From Enterococcus raffinosus (lineage in GTDB: Bacteria; Bacillota; Bacilli; Lactobacillales; Enterococcaceae): DNA of 64,000 nucleotides. The translations under genes and the position numbers were made by a program. Positions 33,978-41,085 of this stretch are shown here, piece after piece. The number at the start of each line of letters is the position of its first letter. Position 1 is the first letter of the stretch. The notes beneath the pieces are model-generated. The model saw only the letters and a list, made by a program, of their open reading frames with translations. It had not been told where the DNA came from and did not search any database. The stretch spans positions 27,771 through 91,770 of the forward strand of contig NZ_JXLA01000017.1 of NCBI RefSeq assembly GCF_001886185.1, in the 5' to 3' direction.

Positions 33978-34964
33978 ATGTTACTTTTATCTCGAGAAAA
34001 TATCAAACAAGTTTTTACCATGAAGGACGCCATTGAAGCAGACAAAATTGCCTTCCAATTATTCAGCGAAGGTAAGACAGATGTACCTTTGCGTACGCAG
34101 ATCGTTTCAGAAAAACAGAATGGGACGTTTTTATTCATGCCTTCTTATGCACCTGATTTGGTTGCGGCGGCACTGAAAATTATCAATATTTTCCCAGACA
34201 ATATCGATAAGGGCTTGTCATCCGCCCCTGCGCAAGTGCTATTAGTAGATGGCAAGACTGGCTATGTGAATGCTTTACTAGATGGTGTCACTGTTACTCA
34301 ACTTCGGACTGGTGCCGCTTCTGGGGTCGCCTTTGATATTTTGGGTCGAAAGGACGCGAAGAAAGGGGCATTGATCGGAACGGGCGGACAAGCGGCGACT
34401 CAGTTGGAAGCCATGATTTGCGCTCGTAATTTAGAAACGGTCTATGTTTTTGATCAGAATCCTGAGCGGACAAAAGAGTTCTCAGCACAAATGAATGAAG
34501 AGCTGAAGGATTACGGCACACAGATATTACCAGCAGCAACTTCTGATGAAGCCATCAGCGATGCTGATTTGATTATTACAGTGACGCCTGCTTCCTCTCC
34601 TGTTTTTGACGGCAGCAAAGTTAAAGCTGGCGCAACAGTTAGCTGCGTTGGCTCTTATCAGCCCCATATGCAGGAAATGGATCCGGTAATTTTAGAACGG
34701 GCAAGCAAGATCTATTTTGATTCAGAAGAAGCCGTCCTTTCTGAGGCTGGAGATATTCTGATCCCGTTAGCGGACGGAACAATCACTAAAGACGACTTTA
34801 CTGGCGATATCGGCGAAGTCTTGATGGGAACAGTCGGTGGGCGTGAAAATGATGAAGAAATCATTGTCTTTAAAACCGTAGGCATTGGCGCGCAGGATTT
34901 AGTCACTGCTCAAAAAATTTATGAACGCGCTCTAAAAGCAAACGTTGGTACGGAATGGAATTAA
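33978..34964 (+). CDS. Ornithine cyclodeaminase/mu-crystallin family protein
   Basis: 328 aa. Signature segments include PLRTQIVSEKQNGTFLFMP, KIINIFPDN, a Rossmann motif GTGGQAATQLEAM and the end VGIGAQDLVTA. The family includes ornithine cyclodeaminase, alanine dehydrogenase and ketimine reductases; the particular reaction cannot be told. The ATG is preceded by AAAGGGGG. It heads a three-gene operon with a tautomerase-like protein and serine dehydratase, which suggests work on imines/enamines or amino acids related to serine rather than proline synthesis. Confidence 0.88.
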   Translation: MLLLSRENIKQVFTMKDAIEADKIAFQLFSEGKTDVPLRTQIVSEKQNGTFLFMPSYAPDLVAAALKIINIFPDNIDKGLSSAPAQVLLVDGKTGYVNALLDGVTVTQLRTGAASGVAFDILGRKDAKKGALIGTGGQAATQLEAMICARNLETVYVFDQNPERTKEFSAQMNEELKDYGTQILPAATSDEAISDADLIITVTPASSPVFDGSKVKAGATVSCVGSYQPHMQEMDPVILERASKIYFDSEEAVLSEAGDILIPLADGTITKDDFTGDIGEVLMGTVGGRENDEEIIVFKTVGIGAQDLVTAQKIYERALKANVGTEWN

Positions 34965-35004
34965 CTAGCAGCTAAAATAAAAAAAGACTAGGAGGAAAAA
35001 AATC

Positions 35005-35217
35005 ATGCCACATTTATCAGTTAGATTGTATCCTGGACGTTCAAAAGAGGTAAAACAAGAGTTTGCTAACAAGTTACAGGATTTAGTCGTAAAAGAATTG
35101 GGCTGTGAGCCAAACGTTGTATCTGTCTCATTCAAAGAAATCGAAAAAGACAAATGGAACGATGTGATCGAGGATGAAATCGCCGGCGAAGATGTTTATA
35201 TCGAAGCGGATTTCTAA
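35005..35217 (+). CDS. 4-oxalocrotonate tautomerase-like protein
   Basis: 70 aa. It starts MPHLSVRLYPGRS; Pro2 would be the catalytic base after removal of Met1. The length and the end (EDVYIEADF) fit the small tautomerase superfamily. AGGAGG precedes the ATG. It sits 40 nt after the cyclodeaminase-like gene and 12 nt before the serine dehydratase, so it is co-transcribed. It may speed enamine/imine or enol/keto conversion of a product of either neighbour. Confidence 0.82.
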   Translation: MPHLSVRLYPGRSKEVKQEFANKLQDLVVKELGCEPNVVSVSFKEIEKDKWNDVIEDEIAGEDVYIEADF

Positions 35218-35229
35218 GGGGGATCGCCA

Positions 35230-36798
35230 ATGAAAGAACATGCGAGTATTTTTAATGATGTTTTAGGACCGGTCATGATCGGGCCCTCCAGTTCTCATAC
35301 GGCGGCTTCTGTCAGAATTGGGCGTGCGCTGCGTCAAATGGTCGCTGGAAAAATCACTTATTTTCAAGCGGATTTTGATCCAGAAGGTTCGCTGGCAGCA
35401 AGCTATATCACCCAATGTTCCGATATCGGCTTAGTGGGCGGCCTGTTGGGGATGGACCCAACAGATAGCCAACTGACACGTGCGATTGAAATTGCTAAAG
35501 AAGACGGCATGGAAATTCTTTTTCGTGTTGTTCCCTACGAGAATAATCATCCGAACACCTATAAGATGACGATCAAAACAGACCTTAATGAAAGATTGGA
35601 TGTTGTTGCTCTTTCTGTTGGCGGTGGCATGATCGAAATCACTGAGATCAATCACTTTGCGGTTGAGGTGACTGGCGGCTTCTACGAAACACTACTTTTT
35701 GGCAGCCAGTTTACACTTGAAGAAGCCGAATTGTCCAAAAAAATTAGTAAATTCTGTTTTGCGGAAACCAAGGAGCAGGCTGGTGAAACCTTGCTGCACA
35801 TCAAAACTCAGCAAGCCCTTCCTGATGACGAAGTGGCTTGGCTGAAGCAGCGAATGACAGTCAATCGAATCATTGCCTTCGATCCCGTTCTGCCAATCAT
35901 GTCCCAAAAGGAAGCAAAGATGCTTTTTTCAACGGCTGAAGAAATGATTGCGTTGGCGAAAAAAGACGAGCTGGACTTAGCAGATATGGCCTTACGCTAT
36001 GAAAGTCATCGGGGCAGTATTTCCGAAGAAGAAGTCTACCGAAAAGCTGAGGAGATTCTTGAAATCATGATCAATGGAATCAAAGTCGGCTTGGCTGGTA
36101 CTTCCTATGACGATCGGATGTTAGGTTCGCAGGCACCGAAAATTCAGGCGAATCGGCAGAAGCTGATTGGCGATGCACTGCCCGCAAAAATCATCGAAAA
36201 TATTTCAGCGTTGATGGAAGTGAAAAGCTCAATGAATGTCTTTGTTGCGGCACCTACTGCTGGTTCGTGTGGAGCCTTGCCGGGAACATTGATCGCTGTC
36301 AGCGAGTATCAGAAAAAATCTCACGATGACTTGGTTCGGGCGTTGCTTGCGGCAGGAATGATCGGTGTCTTTATCGCAGAATATGCCACTTTCGCCGCGG
36401 AAGTCGCAGGCTGTCAGGCAGAATGCGGCTCAGGATCAGGGATGACAGCGGGCGCACTGGTTCAATTAATGGGCGGTACCATTGAAGAGGCAGTAAATGC
36501 CGCTTCTATGGCCTTGCAAAATGTATTCGGCATGACCTGTGATCCCATTGGTGTGCGGGTGGAAGTCCCTTGCCTTGGGAAAAACATGATGTGCGGAATG
36601 AATGCTCTTGGTGCAGCGAATATGTCCTTAGCCGGATATGATGTCGTTGTGCCATTGGACGAAACAATCGAGAGCTTTAATAAAGTCGGTCGGATGCTTC
36701 CATCAGAATTGCGTTGCACCGGTCACGGCGGATTGGCACAAACCCCTTCTGGACTAGCTATCGCTGAACGCTTAGACTGTCCGTTGGATTGCTGTTGA
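35230..36798 (+). CDS. sdaA: Iron-sulfur L-serine dehydratase, fused single chain
   Basis: 522 aa. It deaminates L-serine to pyruvate and ammonia using a 4Fe-4S cluster. The beta domain is N-terminal (SSSHTAAS at 20-27), followed by the alpha domain from about residue 270. Candidate cluster ligands are C395 (AGCQAE), C437 (TCDPIG) and C448 (EVPC). Their 42 and 11 spacing matches that in the Legionella enzyme. The chain ends in Cys-Cys (521-522), which fits the C-terminal tail Cys that occupies the fourth iron in resting enzyme. In Bacillus the two parts are separate genes. It is the third gene of an operon and would feed pyruvate to fermentation. Confidence 0.95.
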   Translation: MKEHASIFNDVLGPVMIGPSSSHTAASVRIGRALRQMVAGKITYFQADFDPEGSLAASYITQCSDIGLVGGLLGMDPTDSQLTRAIEIAKEDGMEILFRVVPYENNHPNTYKMTIKTDLNERLDVVALSVGGGMIEITEINHFAVEVTGGFYETLLFGSQFTLEEAELSKKISKFCFAETKEQAGETLLHIKTQQALPDDEVAWLKQRMTVNRIIAFDPVLPIMSQKEAKMLFSTAEEMIALAKKDELDLADMALRYESHRGSISEEEVYRKAEEILEIMINGIKVGLAGTSYDDRMLGSQAPKIQANRQKLIGDALPAKIIENISALMEVKSSMNVFVAAPTAGSCGALPGTLIAVSEYQKKSHDDLVRALLAAGMIGVFIAEYATFAAEVAGCQAECGSGSGMTAGALVQLMGGTIEEAVNAASMALQNVFGMTCDPIGVRVEVPCLGKNMMCGMNALGAANMSLAGYDVVVPLDETIESFNKVGRMLPSELRCTGHGGLAQTPSGLAIAERLDCPLDCC

Positions 36799-36836
36799 TC
36801 GACCCATCAAGAACAAAGGAACAGGAAAAAATTTGA

Positions 36837-36876
36837 ACCGCCCCCAAAAGATAAGTTAATGTCTTTTGGGAGCGGT
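36837..36876 (+). terminator. Terminator of the serine dehydratase operon
   Basis: A 15-bp stem with one mismatch (36837-36851 with 36862-36876, CCCAAAAGA/TCTTTTGGG core) is followed by ATTTTTTC. Confidence 0.87.
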
Positions 36877-36903
36877 ATTTTTTCGTAAACATCCGCTTAT
36901 TTA

Positions 36904-38307
36904 TTATAAAAGAGTCATAATAAAAAAAAGAAGTGCAACGAGAAGACAAGCTGTCCCTGCCACTTTAACCATCGTTCGGCCTCTTTTTTTAGAGCTTCTC
37001 TTCCTACGACTGAATACATTTTTTTTAGTTGGGAAAAATAACAGCACTATACCTAAAACAGCAAAAATCCCTGGCAACAGATAGTTTTTTTTCTGAATAG
37101 AAGTGAACGAGTTGCTTGTTGAGGGCAGCTGTTCTTTTTTTGCCTGATCCGTTTTCACTGTTTGATAATTTAGGGATAGTCTAGGCATTTTCTCTGTTAA
37201 CTGCTCTTTTTTATTCGCTAACACTACTTGTTTGTCTTGAAGCGCAAGTTTCGGCTCCTCGTTCTTTTTCATCACGCCATAAAAATCCTGATCAAGTTGA
37301 ATGGTTTTACCTTCGATTTTTTGCTGTCCCTTTGGCAGAAGCAAACGATATTCATACTCATCGAAGGCTTTTTTTAGTAACGCATTGCCAAACGGGTGCC
37401 GATAATACTCCCCATCTTGATCTGACCAGTCGCCAACCCCTAGGATGACTTCTATCAAGCGAGTATCTCCACGTTTTGCCGTAGCGATGTAATTAAAAGC
37501 ACTGCTAGGACCTGAACCTGTCTTCAAGCCATCTACTCCCTCAAATGCATATTTAGCACCTGGCAATGAATAATTATAGGTCTCAAAGGTCTCCTCATAA
37601 GGGGTTCCCTTCATTGCCGTTACCTCCACTTGATTCGTAAAATCTAGTACCTCGGGATGCTCCTTGAGTAAAAAGAAAACCATCGTAGCTAGATCACGGG
37701 CAGTTGATGTATTGCTTCCATTAGGGTCAAATCCTTCTGGCTTATAAAGTCCTTCAAAGCTGGTGGCAGATGCGCCGCTGCAATTATAAAAAGTTGTATT
37801 CTTCATTCCGATTTTTTGTGCTTTTTCATTCATAGTATTGATAAATAGACCGGCATCATTATCAGAGACCGCATTGGCTAACATCACCGTTGCCACATTT
37901 GATGAAGGGACAATCACCATTTTTAATAATTCTCTTACAGGGTAGGCAACTCCAGACACGATTTTGTTGTTGCTAATAGCATACAACTGACTAATTTTCT
38001 GATCCTTTTCCGTCGCTACGATCTCAGTATCCAAGCTTAGCTTTCCATCTTTTATCGCATCAAAGACCAAAAAGACTGTCATCATCTTAGAAATACTTGC
38101 AGGTTCTCTCACTAATTCAGCATTTTCTTCCCACAATATCTGACCGTTTGCTCCATCAATCACAATGGATGCTTTAGGCTTATTCTTTTCTAAAACTTCT
38201 GTATAGCCTGCTGCTTTCGTTATCGTCATAATATCCTCAGCAGCAAAAACCGGAGATTGTAAAGTTAGTAAAAGCAACACTGAAAATAAAAATATTGTTT
38301 TCTTAAT
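36904..38307 (-). CDS. dacA: D-alanyl-D-alanine carboxypeptidase (low-molecular-weight PBP)
   Basis: About 467 aa, secreted and membrane-anchored; trims the terminal D-Ala of peptidoglycan stems. The signal peptide is KKTIFLFSVLLLLTLQSPVFA. The catalytic motifs are SISK, SSN and KTG (GLKTGSG). The C-terminal part has a PBP5-C-like domain, then two hydrophobic segments with a basic loop between (FSRRKRSSKKRGR), instead of the usual single amphipathic anchor. The only well-placed start after AGGAGG (38315-38320) is an ATT codon at 38307. A TTG at 38328 has no ribosome binding site and would add seven residues. Confidence 0.88.
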   Translation of the reverse strand: MKKTIFLFSVLLLLTLQSPVFAAEDIMTITKAAGYTEVLEKNKPKASIVIDGANGQILWEENAELVREPASISKMMTVFLVFDAIKDGKLSLDTEIVATEKDQKISQLYAISNNKIVSGVAYPVRELLKMVIVPSSNVATVMLANAVSDNDAGLFINTMNEKAQKIGMKNTTFYNCSGASATSFEGLYKPEGFDPNGSNTSTARDLATMVFFLLKEHPEVLDFTNQVEVTAMKGTPYEETFETYNYSLPGAKYAFEGVDGLKTGSGPSSAFNYIATAKRGDTRLIEVILGVGDWSDQDGEYYRHPFGNALLKKAFDEYEYRLLLPKGQQKIEGKTIQLDQDFYGVMKKNEEPKLALQDKQVVLANKKEQLTEKMPRLSLNYQTVKTDQAKKEQLPSTSNSFTSIQKKNYLLPGIFAVLGIVLLFFPTKKNVFSRRKRSSKKRGRTMVKVAGTACLLVALLFFIMTLL

Positions 38308-38685
38308 GATGTTCCCTCCTCGTATCAACTCATAGTTAAAAGTTTATCATACTCCAACTAATTATTTTAGATTAATTTTAACGTCGAAGATTTTTACTAG
38401 ATAAGTTATTTTTCTATAATTTAAATAGATTTTTCTTTAAACTGCTGTAAGACATGAGAATAGTTAGACACTTCATTGAATACCATCATTTTACCCATTC
38501 CATACGTTTATGGTGCCCAACGGAAAATATCCATAACAATTAATAGCTTATCGCCTTGTCATAAGACTCGGCAGTTTTATCATTTTACCTTGATCGTTCA
38601 TTAAATCACAAAAAATTCGAATTTTGATGGTTTTTCTTTTTTGTTTATTGTTATAATTATAAGAAAAAGACCTACGGGAGGATTT
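38308..38685. promoter_or_regulatory. Divergent promoter region between dacA and the TauE/SafE gene
   Basis: 378 bp, AT-rich. It contains the dacA ribosome binding site, and a TATAAT at 38652-38657 that could be the -10 of the plus-strand gene, without a clear -35. I see no gene, RNA or recognisable operator in the rest. Confidence 0.4.
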
Positions 38686-39561
38686 ATGGCACAGATTATT
38701 TTTTATGTTTTGATTGGTTTGATGATCTTTCAAGCGATCATGCTTGTACGCGATGTCGTGACGCATCGGGAGGATTTAGGACCAGGGAATTGGTTAATTA
38801 ATGGGATTATTGGATTTATTGCAGATTTTGCGGATACGATCGGAATTGGTAGTTTTGCCTTAACAACGATGATGCTGAACGTAACAAAGCAAAATGATGA
38901 CGATCGAAAATTACCGGGAATATTAAATGTGGGACACGCGATTCCTGTGTTAACTGAAGCTGTGATTTTCGTCACAGTTATAAAAGTAGATTCCTTAACC
39001 TTAGTTTCACTGATCCTAGCCGCTATTGTCGGCTCTTGGTTCGGCTCAAAGTATGTTACTAAGCTATCAGAAACGGCTGTTCAGAAGTGGATCGGCTGGG
39101 CACTATTGATTACTGCTATTTTAATGCTATTGCGTCAAACTGAAGTCATTGCCTTATTGGGTAAAGGAAACACTGCGATGGGATTAACGGGCATCAAATT
39201 AATCGTGGGAATTATTGGGAACTTTTTCTTCGGTGCCTTAATGACGGTCGGTGTCGGGCTATACGCTCCTTGTATGGCGATGGTTTACATGCTAGGTATG
39301 ACACCCTTAGCTGCTTTTCCTATCATGATGTGCTCATGTGCGGGACTTCAACCTGTCGCTAGTATCAACTTCATTCGTGAGAAAGCTTACTCTAGAAAAA
39401 TTGCCTTAGCGATCACGATCGGCGGGATTCCCGGCGTAATTATTGCTTCTCAATTCTTGATGAACTTAGACATTTCGATGGTTACCTATTTAGTTATTGT
39501 CATTATTTTCTATACAGGAATTCAATACATCTTAAAATCACGCAAAACTGCAACAGCTTAA
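38686..39561 (+). CDS. TauE/SafE (TSUP) family membrane exporter
   Basis: 291 aa from ATG 38686, with GGGAGG 4 nt upstream; the longer frame to 38641 crosses the likely -10. About eight membrane segments in two related halves, with DFADTIGIGSFALTTMM in the first and GVGLYAPCMAMVYMLGM in the second. The family exports or imports sulfite, sulfoacetate and other sulfur or organic anions. Given the sulfur-rich surroundings a sulfur anion is plausible, but this is inference. It is a lone gene with a strong terminator. Confidence 0.88.
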   Translation: MAQIIFYVLIGLMIFQAIMLVRDVVTHREDLGPGNWLINGIIGFIADFADTIGIGSFALTTMMLNVTKQNDDDRKLPGILNVGHAIPVLTEAVIFVTVIKVDSLTLVSLILAAIVGSWFGSKYVTKLSETAVQKWIGWALLITAILMLLRQTEVIALLGKGNTAMGLTGIKLIVGIIGNFFFGALMTVGVGLYAPCMAMVYMLGMTPLAAFPIMMCSCAGLQPVASINFIREKAYSRKIALAITIGGIPGVIIASQFLMNLDISMVTYLVIVIIFYTGIQYILKSRKTATA

Positions 39562-39562
39562 A

Positions 39563-39599
39563 AAAACGGTTCTGTGCCTAATGGGTACAGAGCCGTTTT
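39563..39599. terminator. Terminator of the TauE/SafE gene, shared with psiE
   Basis: AAAACGGTTCTGT (39563-39575) pairs with ACAGAGCCGTTTT (39587-39599), one mismatch. It overlaps the end of the convergent psiE gene and can serve both. Confidence 0.87.
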
Positions 39600-40023
39600 A
39601 TTTTTCTAATCTATTTTCACCCTTATGAAAGGCCTTGACCTTTTCTAAAATAAATAAAACACCGACAAGAATCAAAATAGAGATAGATAGCAACAATGAG
39701 TTCATTCCATTTCCATGTGCCAGCAATAGCTCCCGCAAAATCGCTGTAATACTGATCAGAATCAAGTAACGAACAGGAATGTGATGCCCTTCTTTGATAT
39801 AGCGAAGAAGCATTAGAATAACCTCTAGTAAAATAAAGAGCGTTGCGATCTCGTCAATCAAAAGTGTTAGTTCGGACACATTGTTTAGCGGAATCACATG
39901 CATAATAATATTGATGATCCCTTCTGCCATGACAATTACTACAACGAGAATCAAGATAGCTAATAAAATATCCACGATCGTACTAATCGCTCGTTCGAAT
40001 TTTGCAAAGGTATTGTTCTTCAC
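39598..40023 (-). CDS. psiE: PsiE-family membrane protein
   Basis: 141 aa with four membrane helices. The PsiE pattern includes AEGIINIIMHVIP, FILLEVILMLLRYIKEGHHIPVRYLI and ILRELLL, where the GHHIPVRYL segment is typical. The family is named for phosphate-starvation induction in E. coli, but its biochemical role is unknown. The start is GTG 40023 with AAGGGGGA upstream. No Pho-type regulation can be read here. Confidence 0.85.
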   Translation of the reverse strand: MKNNTFAKFERAISTIVDILLAILILVVVIVMAEGIINIIMHVIPLNNVSELTLLIDEIATLFILLEVILMLLRYIKEGHHIPVRYLILISITAILRELLLAHGNGMNSLLLSISILILVGVLFILEKVKAFHKGENRLEK

Positions 40024-40140
40024 CCCGTGTCCCCCTTTCTGATTTCATTTAAATTATAGCAATTTTTTGATTAACTCAGAAAAGATACGCACTTGTTGAG
40101 AGAGAAGCATTTGCTATAAGTTGTCCATTCCACCAAAAAA

Positions 40141-40164
40141 AGCCGCCAACTAAGATTGACGGCT
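40141..40164 (-). terminator. Terminator of the mannosidase/ROK operon
   Basis: AGCCGCCAA (40141-40149) pairs with TTGACGGCT (40156-40164) with one mismatch, followed by TTTTTTGG on the minus strand. Confidence 0.75.
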
Positions 40165-40180
40165 TTTTCTTACTTTCTTC

Positions 40181-41059
40181 TTAAGAATGCAATTTTGCTT
40201 CTCGTGCCAAGGCTAGACAACCGATCGTTCCGGCGTTGTTGCCTAATTTTGGTGTCACGATATAGTCTTCTAATTCTGGTGTTTTTACATATTCGTTCAT
40301 TAATTCTTTGAAGCGAGCGCGAACCTTTTTGACTAAATGCTCCTGCTGCATCACTCCGCCACCGAAGATGATCACATCTGGTGAAAACATCAAGGTGGTG
40401 TTATAGGCGCATTGGGCAATGTAATCCGCTTCGATCTCCCAGTAAGGATCCTCTTCACTCAAGTCTTGCCCTTTACGGCCTAAACGTTTTTCGATCGCTG
40501 GTCCTGCCGCCATACCTTCTAGGCAATGCCCGTGGAAAGGACAGCTGCCTTCAAAGTCATCTTTAGGGTTTCTACTTACTAATACATGCCCCATTTCGGG
40601 ATGACTGAAGCCTTCGATAAAGGTGCCTTTTTGCAGCGCCCCGCCGCCAATACCTGTACCGATCGTATAATAAACCACACTGTTGACGCCATCGCCGCGC
40701 CCCTTCACGTATTCGCCATAACAAGCCGCATTCACATCTGTCGTCCAAGCAATCGGCAGATCAAATTCCTTCTTCAACGCGCCGACAAAGTTATAGTTTT
40801 GCCACGCCAATTTTGGTGTTGAGGTAATATAGCCATAGGTTTTCGAATCACGATGAATATCAATGGGACCGAATGAACCGACTCCAATACTCATCAGCTG
40901 GTCCGCATATTTTTTGAAGAAGCCGATGACTAACGCCATTGTTTCTTCTGGTGTCGTTGTTGGGTAGCTGGCACGTTCGATAATTTCCAGATCATTATTT
41001 CCTACAGAGCAAACAAATTTTGTGCCGCCGGCTTCGATGCCGCCAAATAATTTTTCCAC
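40181..41059 (-). CDS. ROK-family sugar kinase (fructokinase type)
   Basis: 292 aa. The ATP phosphate-binding motif GGIEAGGTKFVCSVG is at the N-terminus, the catalytic Asp is in TTDVNAACYGEY, and the ROK zinc site is formed by GHVLVSR...CPFHGHCLEG. The short ROK fructokinase/mannokinase group uses ATP to make fructose-6-phosphate or mannose-6-phosphate. It is last in the mannosidase operon, so phosphorylating mannose released by the upstream enzyme is a sensible role. The start is GTG 41059, 26 nt after the mannosidase stop. Confidence 0.9.
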   Translation of the reverse strand: MEKLFGGIEAGGTKFVCSVGNNDLEIIERASYPTTTPEETMALVIGFFKKYADQLMSIGVGSFGPIDIHRDSKTYGYITSTPKLAWQNYNFVGALKKEFDLPIAWTTDVNAACYGEYVKGRGDGVNSVVYYTIGTGIGGGALQKGTFIEGFSHPEMGHVLVSRNPKDDFEGSCPFHGHCLEGMAAGPAIEKRLGRKGQDLSEEDPYWEIEADYIAQCAYNTTLMFSPDVIIFGGGVMQQEHLVKKVRARFKELMNEYVKTPELEDYIVTPKLGNNAGTIGCLALAREAKLHS

Positions 41060-41085
41060 TAAGCTTCACTCACAATCCTTTAGAT

